Positions 48,112-59,984 of a stretch of 64,000 nt of DNA are shown one piece after another (positions within the stretch are counted from its first letter, which is position 1; the number at the start of each line of letters is the position of its first letter). Position numbers and translations under genes: made by a program. The notes below the pieces were generated by a model, which saw only the letters and a program-made list of their open reading frames with translations, made no database searches and was not told the DNA's origin. Source of the stretch: Tamarix chinensis (taxonomy: Eukaryota; Streptophyta; Magnoliopsida; Caryophyllales; Tamaricaceae); assembly GCA_030549775.1 (NCBI GenBank), contig CM060171.1, positions 62,182,360 through 62,246,359 on the forward strand. The letters run 5' to 3'.

Positions 48112-48595
48112 CTTAGATTTATGTCTACTTTGGTGATTGGCTTTGGCTTGAACTTTAAGTCCCTTGGTTTGGATAGACTTCCATGGTATGTGAGACCATG
48201 GGGTGGTGTACAGTCCATCGCTTGATGATAAAATTTGGATGATGAATAAGTGGATGATAAATAATGGGATAATGATGAAAAGAATGGGTTAGATGATAAA
48301 AAGGGGTAAATGCTAGAATGACAACTTGTATAATGGGATAAAATTTGCTTCATCTTGGATTTATGTCCACTTTGGTGATTGGATTTGGCCTCGACTTTAT
48401 GTCCCTTGGTTTGGATTGGCTTCCATGGTATGTGAGACCATAGGGTGGTGCACAGTCCATTGCTCGATGATAAATTTGGATGATGAATAAGTGGATGATA
48501 AATAATGGGATAATAATAGAAATAATGGTTTAGATGATAAATGGGGGTAAATGCTAGAATGATAACTTGCATAATGACTTAAATGACTAACTAGT
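48112..48595 (+). repeat. 242-bp tandem duplication in the LTR, two copies
   Basis: The second copy starts about 48352. Each has a palindrome at the same place: CCATGGT-ATGTGAG-ACCATGG at 48181 (perfect 7-bp stem) and the same with one mismatch at 48423. The 154-residue minus-strand open frame spanning it is a by-product of the repeat. Confidence 0.9.
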
Positions 48596-49417
48596 TGATA
48601 ATTGGAAGGATTTACTAGATGGCGACCTATATCAATATATGGGTAAGGAAATGGTATAATCTAATTGAATGACCAGGTTGGAAAATACACCCTAGTGGTT
48701 ATCTGATTTAATTTGTCTAGTACATTTGTGATTTTCTAAGTTATTATAATATAAAGATAAGCATGATATATTTTGAGTTTCTTCAATCATGTATGATAGT
48801 ATAATATAATGTATTACTATCTTTACATATATGAAAATATTATGATGCATAATAAATATGATATATAAGTTATGTTAGAATCGTGCATCCTTATGATTTT
48901 CATTGAGGAAGCAACTTGACTTATTCAGTACGTAGCATACTGATGTGTCCATTTGCTCGGTTACCTACTCCTTACCACAAGTAGGAGGCCATGTGCAAGA
49001 TTTTAGGGATGGCCAGTAGTGGGCCTACCTTTACTTCAGTTCAGAGCTTGAGAGTGTGGACATCTAGAAGATTTTGTACAGTTCATGATTGACCATGGTT
49101 TTGAGGCCACACCCTAACCTCGTTTTAACATAAACCTCTATGCTTAAATTATCTGCCTTCTTGTATTTTACTTGGTCGAGGACTGTTCAAGTCCTTTGAT
49201 GTAAAAAAAACTTTTAAATATTTATATAATTTAAGTTTCACATTCTATTTTAAATAGATGTTTTTTTTATCCTTATATCTAATATAGGATAGGCGCCAAA
49301 CATTTACCCTGTGTTAGGTATAGTTGTATCACCCTCTTTTTCCTAATAGTGTACGGTATTTTATTCTTCCACATTGTTTAAAAAAAATATGTAGTGAAAA
49401 ATAGGGATGTTATAGGT

Positions 49418-49429
49418 TGGTATCATAAC
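49418..49429 (+). other. Primer binding site of the plus-strand Tekay/Del-like element
   Basis: TGGTATCATAAC, 10 of 12 bases of the initiator tRNA-Met type site, three bases after the LTR end. Related words follow at 49467 (TTGACACCACAT) and 49532 (TTGGTACCACAA). Confidence 0.7.
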
Positions 49430-49739
49430 TTTTTCTAAAAATACACTACTTTTGAAAATAATTAAGTTGACACCACATGATTTTTATCGGAGTGTTTTCT
49501 TAAAAATGAATAGTTTTCAACAATTTTTAAGTTGGTACCACAATATGTTATCGGCCTTTACTTGAAATGTTTTCCTCTTTGATTTTTCCTACAAGTTTAA
49601 TTATTCCTAAACCGTGAAAGTTTTTGAGTGAGAGTGGGTTGGGATTATGCAGTAGATAACATCAATTATAAATTGTTGTGCTAGTCTTAGTACTCAATAG
49701 ATTGAATTTCTCCCCTAAATACTTTTATTCTTTAATAAC

Positions 49740-50850
49740 CGATGGTCACTAACTACTACTATGAGGTCCTTAAAGCATTCATGGAGACCATAGGAGTATA
49801 CATGGAGGGCCAAATTCGAGCACTATAATCACCACCTATGCTAGTAGTGACACTAGTTCTATAAGATTGGCTCAGGAGGGTTAGACATCATCATCCACTT
49901 ATCTTTGAGGGCAAGGAAGACTCGGACATCATGAAAAGATGTTTTTGAGATATGAAGAAGACCTTAACCTCCTTTGGTTTCCCTATGGATAAGAGGGTTG
50001 ATGTGGCAGTATACTAATTGAGAGGAAAGGAAAACACTTGGCGGAGGAGCGTCAAACGTACGGGTGAAGAACCTAGGGGATGGGGACCATTCCTTAAGGT
50101 GCTACATGCCTATTTCCACCCGATTCACCTTCACATGAAGATGTATGATGATTTTATTTCTCTTTAGCAAGGGGGTATGTCCATTGAGAAGTACTACACT
50201 TGATTCATGGACTTGGTCCAGTTTTCCCAAAATGTGGAGGCTAACAAGGTGATGTAAGTCTACTATTTTTAGATTTGTCTTGGGATAAGATATTAGGAGC
50301 TCTTAGTAGGAGTTACTCCACAAGACAAGGTAGGGATATAGGAGAAATATTTGTAGGCATCCTAAGTTATCCAGGGCCAAAGTGCTCAATTGGGGTGTAA
50401 AAGGAAGTTCAAGGGTTGCTAGCATCCTTGTGAAAGAAAGAAGGCCTTTCTGGGAAAAATCTTACCACTTAACTATGGGAGGAGCATGGGGTTAGTGCCA
50501 TGATTTATAGGTTTTTATATAGGTGCCAAGGAGAGGCACTGCCATTACAAGTGTTGTAGAACATATCACCTAGTGGTAAACTACAAAGGTAACAAGGTGA
50601 CGTGCCATGGATGTGGCGTGGTGGGGGTATAAAGCTTATGAATGTCGAGTTAGGGGTGGTAGGATCAAGAGGAGCTAGTCTAAAGCTTAGAGTACTGGAT
50701 CTAACCAATAGCCACAACCATAGACTCAGAGAGTTTTTTCATTATCTAGTGCTGCTACTCAAGCTAGTTAGCCTTGAGGTTAAAGGCCTCGCCATTTTTG
50801 ACAAGAGAAAGGATCAGCAAGTGCCATGGGAGTCCCTTCAGTAGGATGCG
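49740..50850 (+). pseudogene. Tekay/Del-like gag, broken
   Basis: Plus-strand pieces follow Retrotrans_gag: HHHPLIFEGKEDSDIMKRCF, FPMDKRVDVAVY, LRGKENTW, FLKVLHAYFHPIHLHMK, GGMSIEKYYT and LVQFSQNVEANKVM. A nucleocapsid part follows with CHGCGVVG then KAYECRVRGG (50600-50655) after a frameshift, the remains of a C-x2-C-x4-H-x4-C knuckle. Many stops. Confidence 0.75.
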
Positions 50851-50891
50851 TGAATGTGATGAGCTAGATAGAGGTAGAGCATCAGGCCAGT

Positions 50892-51203
50892 GTGGTGACC
50901 ACTCTACTTACTATCTCTACTTTTCTAGAACATGTAATATTTGACTCTAGTGCATTGCACTCTTTTGTGTCCTCCACATTTGTAGCTAGGGCTGCTTTAT
51001 CTTCTTCTAGTAGTATTTCTAATTTTTTTATGTTGACTTCTAGCGACAGGATTACATTATTTAGGTTCTATAAAAGAGTGACTTTGGTAGTTGGGGAAAT
51101 AGAATTTTTGTTGGATCTTTTAGGACTTGAGTTGCATGATTTTGATGTGATAGTCGATATGGATATATTTGGGAAGTACTGGGTGTTGATTAATTTTACA
51201 TAA
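50892..51203 (+). pseudogene. Tekay/Del-like aspartic protease, fragment
   Basis: An open frame of 103 residues: EHVIFDSSALHSFVSSTF is the active-site block (family FDSGASHSFIS; the Gly is Ser here, so inactive), and DFDVIVDMDIFGKYWVLINFT is the C-terminal block (VILGMDWL..Y..I.. in the family). It follows gag directly in the expected order. Confidence 0.75.
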
Positions 51204-51499
51204 GAAAGTGTGGGTCCACGAGGACCTAAGGGTGTTAGGATTTTGTATCGCAAGTGTGAACCTAATTCCTATATAAGATCATGTCGGTAATCATGATGAG
51301 AAACCTTGTTCGTAAAGGGTATCCACTCTACCTATGTAGTGTTTGAGACATTGAAGCAACTAAAACGCCATTAAAGTAGATAGCAGTGGTCTTGAAGTAT
51401 CCTAACATATTCCTTTAGGAGATTTTGGGAATGAAACCAATTTGAGAAGTTAAGTTCATTATGGACATGTTTTTAGGGATAGAGCCAATATCTAAGGCC

Positions 51500-52985
51500 T
51501 CATACGACATGGCACCTATGGTGATGAAATAACTCATGGCTCATTTGGAGAAATTATTGGAGAAGGGTTCCATTTGACCAAGCACATTATCATGGGAGCG
51601 TCAGTCCCACTTGTGAGAAAGAAGGATGGTAGCTTAAGGCTGTGCATCAATTATCGAGTTTTGAATCAAGTGATGGCAAGGAACCGTTATTCATTGCCAA
51701 TGATCAATAACCTATTTCATCAAATCAAGGGAGTCAAGGTGTTCTCCAAGATTAAAATTTGGTCTGACTACCATCAACTAATGATAGAAGAATATGACGT
51801 CCCTAAGACTACTTTTTGGATGACGTATGGTCATTATGAGTTCAAAGTAATACCTTTCAAACTCATTAATGTGTTAGCAGCTTTTTATGTCCCTTATTAA
51901 CCAGATATTTCATCCATTCTTGGACTAGTTCATCATAGTTTTCATCTATGATATCCTCATCTGCTCCAATGACCAAGGAATATGTAAGCATTATTTAAGG
52001 CAAACTTTGGCATTGTTGAGATCGCACAAGCTGTATGCCAAAGTATCAAAGTGTGAGTTTGAGTTATACTAAGTGGCTTTTCATTTGACACATAATATCG
52101 AAGGATGTAATATCTAAGCTGTTTCTAAATTGCTAACACCTACTTTTGTCAAGGAGGTGCATAACTTTCTAGGATTAGCCGATTACTATCATTGATTAGT
52201 GGCAGAATTCTCAAAGATAGTATAATCATTGACTCATATGAAGGCTATGCATTTCCAGTGGGATGACAATAGTAGTGAAGCATTTGAGGAGTTGAAGAGG
52301 CATTTGACTTTGGCCCTAGTGCTCATGTTACCAGCAGGTCTAATGGTTTTGAGGTGTATCATGGTGCTTCCAAGCATGGTTTGGGTTGCATGCTGATGTA
52401 ACATGGAAGAGTAGTGGCATATGCTTCTCAACAGCTAAAGAAACATTAACAGTACTATCAGACACATGACTTAAAGCTTGTTGTGGTTATATTTGCCCTT
52501 AAGATCTAGAGGCATTATCTCTATAGAGTTCAGTGCAAGTTTTACACTAACCATAAGAGCCATAAGTACATCTTCACACGGTGGGAGTTGACTCTAAGAT
52601 AATGCTAATGGTTGGAGTTGTTTAAGGATTATGCCTTGGAATTAGATATCATAAAGGTAAGGCTAATGTGGTAGTAGATGCACATAGCTTAAAGATGTCA
52701 TATTCCTTAGGAATAATTGTGTTTTAAGACCATCTACACTAAGAAGTTAGGAATTTAGAGATTGAACTAATCATTGCTAGCAGTCTAGAGGTAAGAATGA
52801 GTGCACTCACCATTGCACCTTTAATCTTTAAGGAGATATGAGCTAATAAACTTGGTGATGTTACGCTTGAGAGAATCCGTATTAGTATTGTAGAATGCAA
52901 AACTGAAGGATTCCAAATCCATAAAGATTGTAGTATCATATACCATGGTAGGTGGTGTGTACCAGAGGGATATGTTGAGCTTATG
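51500..52985 (+). pseudogene. Tekay/Del-like RT, RNase H and start of integrase, broken
   Basis: The frame 51574-51900 has [48 protein letters not shown] and [14 protein letters not shown]. The active site near 51945 reads VFIYDIL, with the first catalytic Asp replaced by Tyr. Then HKLYAKVSKCEFEL and HNFLGLADYYH. The RNase H part (52240-52680) is recognisable in broken frames as FEELKRHLTL, ASQQLKKH, YQTHDLKLVVVIFALK, ELTLR and KANVVVDA. The integrase N-terminal lead (ECKTEGFQIHKDCSI, HGRWCVPEGY) ends near 52985, where copia sequence begins. Confidence 0.85.
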
Positions 52986-52999
52986 AGAAAGTGCTACCA

Positions 53000-54870
53000 A
53001 GTTCTTAACCTCTAGGGAAGTTACCTTCGATGAGTCCATGTTGCTCTAGAATACTAAGTCTTGTGATCGTATCTCTAAGAAGGTGGAGTGGGATAGTGTT
53101 TTAGGCTAGGTGGAGGTTGAGGTTGATTTAGATGGCAAAGAAACTTCTGATAGACCCAATATTCCATAAGTGAGTGGATCCAAGTAGTAGGTGGATGAGA
53201 GGGATGGTGATCCAGGCAAAGGACAAAGGATTTTTAAGCATTTGGTACGACTATAAAGAATTAGTTAGTTATATTTTATCTAGTGTAGAGACTATTGTTA
53301 AAGTGTATGAGCCTACATCATTCTCAGATCTATTGAGAGAACTGATTTTTTTGAGTGATGTATTGCTATGAAGGAGGAGATGGAGTCTTTATTGAATAAT
53401 TAGACATGAGAATTTGTTAAGGCACCCCAGATGAAAAATATTGTTGATTGCAAGTGGATATACAAGTTTCAATAGGGAGCTTCATAGGCTGAGAGACTAA
53501 GCTACAAGGCTTATTTAGTTACATGTAAATTCTGTTAGATTCAAGATGTGTACTATAATAAGGTATTTTATCCTATGGTTAGACTTCCTTCTATTTGTTC
53601 CTTACTTGTTCCATGCATGATTTTAAGTTGGTGCAATTAGATGTTAAAACTACATTTTTTTTAATGGTGAGCTCGAGGAGAAGATTTACATGTGACAGCT
53701 TGATGGGTTTATGGGTGAGGGGATTCGTGATCATGTGTGACTATTAAACAGGTCACTATATGGTGTAAAGTTTTCTCCTAGATAATGTTATAAACAATTT
53801 GATTAGTTTTTACTTGAATATGGTTTCTTTAGGTGTGAGTATGATGGATATGCATGCTTGAAGGATATAGAAAGTGGCTCTTTTGTGCATCTTTTGCTAT
53901 ATGTTGATGACATGTTTGTGGCAACAAAAGATATATGTGATGTTAATAAGTTTAAGGTAATGCTGAAGAGTGAGTTTGAGATGAAGGATCTTAGAGCTAC
54001 AAAGAGGATCCTTGGCATGAAGATTATCATAAACCATTAATAAAAGCTTTTATACTTATCACATGAGTCCTATATCAACAAGGTGCTTGATAATTTTCAT
54101 ATGATAGATGCCAAGATGGTAATTATTCCATTGGCTACTCACTTCAAATTATCTACTTTAGATTGTCCCAAATCAAAAGAGGAAGAGGAGTTCATGGAAA
54201 TTGTTCTATATTTAAATGTTGTTGGTTGTATCATGTACATTATGACGTGTACCAGGCCTAATATTGCTCAAGTTGTTAGTGTTGTGAGTTGATATATGTT
54301 GAATCTGGGAAAGGCTCACTAGCAAGTAGAGAAGTGGATCCTTAGGTACTTGAAGGGAATGACATCAGCTTGTATTGAGTATGGGAGATAAGTTGATTCG
54401 GTGTTTGAGTTCGTGTACTCCGTTTATGGTGCAAACCTTGATATAAGGAGATCTACTAGTGGATATATTTTCTATCTTGATAGTTTGGCTATTAGCTAGA
54501 GTTATTCGTTATAGGCGGTCATGGCCTTGTCCACTATTGAGGTAGAGTATATGGTTATGACATAGGTTTTTTAGGAAGCATTGTGGCTTGGTTGTTTAGT
54601 ATAAGAGTTAGGGTTTCTTCATGTTTCTCTTGTTGCTCTTAGTGATAGCTAGAGCGCTATCTATTTAGCGAAGAATTAGAATTAGTTCCATCGTTGAACG
54701 AAGCAAATTGACATTAGTTGTCACTTTATCTAGGATATTTTTGCTACATGAAAATTTGTGTTGGAAAAGTGGGTACTTTGGATAATAAGGTTGATATGCT
54801 AACGAAGCCACTAATTGTGGGTAAATTTGAGTGTTTTTCAGACTTGATTAGTGTTCATAGCCTATGAGGC
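53000..54870 (+). pseudogene. Ty1/copia pol fragment (RT and RNase H), broken
   Basis: It begins with REVTFDESMLL (53010), the connection between integrase and RT in copia elements. Then AMKEEMESLLNN-TWEFVKAPQMKNIVDCKWIYKF, the VYYNKVFYPMVRLPSI block, and the active site LLLYVDDMFVATKD (near 53890; both Asp present) with FEMKDLRATKRILGM. Next is PLATHFKLST ... YLNVVGCIMYIMTCTRPNIAQVVSVVS. The RNase H part (54330-54860) keeps RRSTSGYIF, TIEVEYM and LTKP-type blocks. Stops throughout. gag, protease and most of integrase are absent. Confidence 0.87.
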
Positions 54871-54874
54871 CCTT

Positions 54875-55437
54875 TGTTAGGCTAGGATTTTCTATAGAGA
54901 TCTTTACATTTCATGCTTCACAAATACTATGTCAAGCTAGAGAGTTATGAGTTTTGACTAGGTATTTGAAGCATTAAATAACATTATGTTAGTTCGTATA
55001 GGTATTGGAGATGTTTAAGTGTAGAATATGAAGTATTTGAGAAACTCAAGGGTCTCATGTTAATTAACACAGACCTTATTTCTTACAAAAATCTTTAATT
55101 TATTTCTTTTGACAAAAATCGAGAGTATGGAAATAAACATGGGGGTCTTTTATTTCCTAAACATGGACCATATTTTTTCTTTACTTTTGAAACACGTTAT
55201 TTTACCCCGTAGGGTGTTTTCTTCTATAAAAGGAGATATGATGAAACCCTAGCCATTGAAGTCGTGCGACTCAACTTCTTCTTCTTCTCCATAGAATTCT
55301 CTATTAAAAGAGAATTGTAGATTTGTGTAATTGATTGATTGATTAGTTTAATCATCATGTAACTACATAAGATCATAAATAAAGATCTCTACTTTTTCCT
55401 CAATTGTTTTATTTTATGATTGAATCCTTAATTATCA
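54875..55437 (+). repeat. Probable 3' LTR of the Ty1/copia fragment
   Basis: Follows the pol end. It starts TGTTAGGCTAGG, contains CTATAAAAGG (55225) with a C/T-rich run after it and AATAAA (about 55376), and may end at ATTATCA (55437). The other LTR is not in the window, so the edges are unconfirmed. Confidence 0.5.
55225..55234 (+). promoter_or_regulatory. TATA-type box in the copia LTR
   Basis: CTATAAAAGG, with CTTCTTCTTCTTCTCC about 45 bases downstream. The function is inferred. Confidence 0.4.
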
Positions 55438-55824
55438 GTAATCTTGTTAACTCTAATTTGGTTTCGATCCTCAATCCATGCTATTTTGTAATATTCTTTT
55501 ATGCCTCAAAAGAGTTTATTAGATAATCTTTGTTAGTTATTCCACCTAAATATAGTAATTCATTTAATAAGTTATTAATTAGTTTTTTTTGCCTCCAAAT
55601 TATGAGAAAAATTCAATCCTAGGTTTATTTATTTTAGTGGACTCCTTTAAGTGTTATTTATTATTCTTGATCATTTATATAATTATCACTCTCTCTTAAA
55701 TCCACTTAGTCAAGGTAGTCTTAATTTGGTGAAAATTTAGTATTTAACAACACTCTGCTATGGAAATAACCTTGATGTGCTACAGCAGGTCCGTGCACTT
55801 ACATATTTATCCCATTAAGTTTTT
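55438..55824 (+). repeat. End of an Athila-like LTR, plus strand
   Basis: Lies directly before the primer site. It contains CTACAGCAGGTCCGTGCACT, a phrase like that near the end of Athila LTRs. Its start is lost to the copia insertion or deletion. Confidence 0.4.
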
Positions 55825-55840
55825 TGTGTCATTGCTAGGC
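55825..55840 (+). other. Primer binding site of the plus-strand Athila-like element
   Basis: TGTGTCATTGCTAGGC, a diverged TGGCGCCGTTGCCGGGG-type site, followed by CACTTTGGCATTG as in Athila leaders. Confidence 0.57.
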
Positions 55841-56033
55841 ACTTTGGCATTGTTCATATTGAATATTTTTATTATTTTCTAGAGTATACATTTTATTTTA
55901 TTTTTTATTCTAGGGATTTTGGAATTTTTTTCTTATGTAGGCACCATTACATGCCCTGATCCCCATATCTTGGAGAACTAGTAGGGTATAGTCTTGAAAT
56001 CAAAAGGTTCTTATAGGGTATTATAAAGTTTGT

Positions 56034-56900
56034 GTGAGAAATAAAGGAAATTTTAGCACCATGGAAAACCAAGAAAATCAAGGCAACCAATATCCATCTT
56101 TGAGTAATTTTGCTTCACCAACATCTCATGGTACATTATCAAGCATTACAAGGCCTATTTTAGTTGCTAACAATTTTGAGATAAAGCCTTTGCTCATTTC
56201 GATGGTCTGGCATAACCAATTTGGTGGTACTCTAATGGAGTATTCTAATTTACACATCTCATCTTCCTAGAGTATAATGGTACTTTGATGATGAATGGAG
56301 TACTGGATGATTCTATTATGTTAATTTTGTTCCCTTTCTCATTATAAGACAAGGTAAAGGTTTGGTTGTAATCTCTTCCATCAAGCTCCATCACTACATA
56401 GGACCAAATCTCATGGGAATTCCTTGCCAAGTGTTTCCCTCCAAGAAAGATAGTTTAACTGAGGAATCAGATAACAACCTTCATACAAAAGGAATAAGGA
56501 TCATTATATGATTCTTGGGAGAGGTACAAAGACCTCTTGAGGATGTGTCCACACCATGGACAAGAAGAATGGTTGATCTTCCAAACCTTCGAAAATGGTA
56601 TTCTTTACAACAATATGATGACTATTAATGATGTAGTTGGTAGGGAACTGCTGAATAAAAGTGTGCAATAGACATGAAAACTCACCAAATATATGACCAA
56701 ATATCACTTCTAGTGGTTAGGTAAGAGCTCTTTACCGAAAAAGAGTGGAAGGTATGATGTTGATGCACAAGATCATCTCGCATCTAAGGTAAATAATCTA
56801 TTCCAAAGATTTGAAAAATTCCATGTTAATTGCATCTCATAATAATCAAGAATTACGTCAAAGATGTGGCATCATAGGTCATATTATAGTATAGTGTCAA
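56034..56900 (+). pseudogene. Athila-like gag, broken
   Basis: The first frame gives NNFEIKPLLISMVWHNQFGGT, the Athila gag start. After a stop near 56270 the pieces LILFPFSL, KVKVWL, TKFLAKCFPPRK-type and YDSWERYKDLLRMCPHHGQEEWLIFQTF follow in broken frames (56320-56600). The gag relic at 19226-20100 is the same family domain. Confidence 0.75.
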
Positions 56901-57579
56901 GTTTGAACATCCGTTTCCCCAAATTTAAGTGACCATGAACAATGAGCATGCTAACTATGTGAATAGTTTTAATCAAAAAGGAGACCCTTTCTACACCACT
57001 TATAACCCGAGGTGGAGTGGGAAGGAGATTAAAGGACCTAAAATGGGATATTTAAAGCCCACCACCATCTCCCAACAATTAGCAGATCAATCTGTCAAAT
57101 GTTTGATAGGTATATTAAAGGATGTGCCTATTTAGTTTGGTATGTTTTTTATACTAATTGGTTTTGTTTTCTTATAAGTTGAGGAAGATTCTCAAATTCC
57201 TACCATTATGGTTAGGTATTTCCTAGCTATGGTTGGAGCTATCATCAATATTAATTATAGAAGACTTTCTTTGGATGTTAGGGATGAGAAATTTGAATTT
57301 GATTTATCTAATGTTAAGAAATTTCTTTTGATTGATGATTGTTAAAGGGTTGATTCAATTGATAGGGTGATAAAGGAATACCTTGCTAAAGACTTCTCAA
57401 GTGACCTTGATGAAGAGTGTTTAATGAGAAGTGGTACACCTAGCGATGAAAATATTGAAATTGATGATATTACCAAAATGTTGGAGGAAAGTCCTATTTT
57501 TCATCAAGGAAAAGATAGAAGTTCTTAAAGTAGAATCGAGGAACCCTACCTTAAAAAAGATTTAATACCTATGGTAGAA
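56901..57579 (+). pseudogene. Athila-like gag end and protease region, broken
   Basis: The knuckle-proximal stretch MTMNNEHANYVNSFNQKGDPFYTTYNPRW (56929-57015) is the end of gag. The gag-protease linker is shortened. Then TIMVRYFLAMVGAIIN and LSLDVRDEKFEFDLSNVKK (57210-57320) are the C-terminal protease part. The active-site block is missing. Confidence 0.6.
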
Positions 57580-58085
57580 TTGGAACACCTCCCATCTTCG
57601 TAATGTAATGAATTTGTTGACACTAACTTTAATTATCTAGTCATTATGAATGCTAGCCTAAGTAAGGTGGAAATTAAAAAACTCCTTCGAACTCTTAGGT
57701 TGTATAGATAGGCCATTGGTTATACTATAAATGATCTTAAAGACATAAATATGTCCATATGTATGCGTCTTATTCTTCTAGAATAAGGGTTCAAGTCCTC
57801 TATTGAACATCAAAGGATATTGAACCATAATATAAAAGAAGTGATAAGAAAAGAGATACTTAAGCTACTTGATGCAGCAATCATATACCCTATCTCAAAT
57901 AGTGAGTGGCTGAACCAATGTAAATGGTGCCTAAAAAAGGTGGAACGATCCTCATTAAGAATGAAAATTTTGAATTGATTTCAATGTGGATAGTCATGGG
58001 TTAGTGAATGGCATAGAATATAGAAAATTAAACAAGGCCACTCGAAAGGATCATTTTTCCTTACTATTTATCGACCAATAAGTGA
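57580..58085 (+). pseudogene. Athila-like RT, N-terminal part, cut short
   Basis: ELEHLPSS, KVEIKKLLRTLRLYR, AIGYTINDLKDINMSICMRLILLE, NHNIKEVIRKEILKLLDAAIIYPISNSEW and RKLNKATRKDHFSLLFID match the start of Athila RT (same block order as 17140-16934 on the minus strand). The frame then breaks near 58085 and the active-site part never appears. Confidence 0.78.
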
Positions 58086-58463
58086 CTTACCTACTACACA
58101 ACATCCCCATCCCCCACCATAACCTATCACGCCACCTTTCCAACCCCAATTCTCTGTTTGTGCCTCCTCCTCCACTACCCCCATTGATTGGAACTTTTGG
58201 TTTAACATCTTAGATTAGGGAAAACAAAAACTCCATTAATTTATATTCACTTGATGAAATGAATTTGATGTTAGTTTTGATGGCATTCAATGACACTTGG
58301 ATGGGTTTCACCACACAATTGATGGCATACACACAATGATGCAAGATATGTATACTTGGCATCTTATCAAGGGTTATCCACCACCTCCCTAGTGAGGATT
58401 AAGTCTTCTCCATTCCCTTATTTTACCCATTTACACACATTAAGGATAATGTGTCAACCAAGC
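58086..58463 (+). other. 3' noncoding part of the plus-strand Athila-like element
   Basis: After the RT break, pyrimidine-rich sequence and then the ACACATTAAGGATAATGTGTC phrase (58436-58456) typical of the 3' part of Athila elements. So most of pol is deleted at 58085. It continues at 63438. Confidence 0.55.
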
Positions 58464-59180
58464 TGTAACACCCCCAAAATTCACTACTGAAAAATTTCGT
58501 TAATTAAAAGGAAACTAGCGGAAGCAAATTAATAAACCGTGAATTTTGGGAGTATTACCGCCACACTTAGTACCAGACTGATTCACTCATACAGTTCCAG
58601 TACTAAGTGCTAAGGCTAAAGGAAAATGAAATACAATTTGCAAGAATTTCAACATACTTAAATCAGAGTAGCGTATCAAACGTTTATAATGATGAAATCC
58701 ACCAATGGTGGTTACAGTATCAACATATACATTTAAAACCATAAATTTCAAAGAGAGAGAGAGGAAAACCCTAGTAGTTCCGGATGAGACCTTACTCTCT
58801 TTCCCGTTGCCCACTTGAGTAGCACCTGAAAAGACCTGCAAGGGAGACTACCCATTGAATAGGCTCGGGCCCCACGAATGGAACCCTTTAGTACTACGGT
58901 ACTGAGTAACCCTTTAAAGTCCCACTTAAAAGCAGGCCCGCAATGTAACACATGAAACAAGCTACATACGTATATAACATTCACATAATTAACATTCACA
59001 TAGCATATCAATATATCATTACGAACAATCGGTACTTACGGTCTTAAGCCATGTCATAATGCAAGCTCAAAACAATCAGGCCTTAAGCCATTGTCCCACT
59101 ATAAGTGATTAGTATTTTCCAATAATTTTATTCCCATAAAATACTGGTTTTATTGAGCTTGGGACCCCCACTATTATTGC

Positions 59181-59330
59181 CGGTGGACCGGAATATATAT
59201 AAGATCATCATCCAGGGCACAACGCTCCTGGCCACTATTATAACCGGTGGACCGGGATATATAAAGAATCATCATCCAGGGCACAACGCTCCTGGCCACT
59301 ATTATAACTGGTGGACCGGTACTTAATATC
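59181..59330. repeat. 64-bp tandem repeat, two and a half units
   Basis: Unit starts at 59181, 59245 and 59309. Each unit has two palindromes: CCGG-TGGA-CCGG and CCAGG-GCACAACGCT-CCTGG. A second, looser duplication with GGACACAAAGGTAC words follows at 59450-59570. Confidence 0.85.
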
Positions 59331-59984
59331 ATAATCATCTGGGCCCAGCTCATTAATATTCCACTTTCAATAATAGTATCTTTCCTTTCTTTAATCAGTA
59401 CATCAATCATATTTATTTGCCTCGAACGGGAGATCGATAACCTGGGACACAAAGGTACACCGGTCGTACCGATGCATATCCGCTACTCAGTACCCTTCAA
59501 CCACAAACCCAAGGACACAAAGGTACCCTGGTCGTACTGGTGCATAAAGCCAACTCAGTACCCTACCGACAAGGACACCTAATCCATAAGTATGCATACC
59601 CCCTAACTAGGTCCGTAGAGCTAGAAAGAGTAAGATATAGGATCTGGCTGGGGCACAAAGGCACACCAGCAAATACCAGAATAATCGTGGACTAAACCAC
59701 GTCCTTAGGGTAGCGACTCCTAAGGAGTCACCATTCCCGATCTCGAGGTATTTCCCTTTAAGTGTTAGTGTCTTAATTAAAGTGATCATGAAAAGCACAG
59801 TAATCAGATACTTATTCACTTTCAATCGTTCCGATATCATTAATCGTTTCTTATTCAGATGATTATCCAGGATATCACAGAGAAAACCATTAAGGCCATA
59901 CTAATTATCAAATACTCTTACTTGGCTAATCAACATCATTTAAATCATATTATAATGGTCCATAACCACAACGACATGTTAGGT

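Larger units (their letters stand above)
45675..49414 (+). repeat. 5' LTR of a plus-strand Tekay/Del-like element
   Basis: Begins TGTAATACCCCATC and ends ATAGGGATGTTATA just before a tRNA-Met type primer site, so both edges are defined (3740 bp). It contains a TATA-type box with a pyrimidine-rich stretch after it (46451-46560), repeated CGATCGACT-type words (45820-45980, 47150-47440) and a 242-base tandem duplication (48112-48595). Its start lies head to head with the minus-strand element's LTR. Confidence 0.78.

Noticed and set aside
48108..48572. 154-residue minus-strand open frame with an internal repeat
   Set aside because: The protein repeat only mirrors the 242-bp DNA duplication; no start context or domain.
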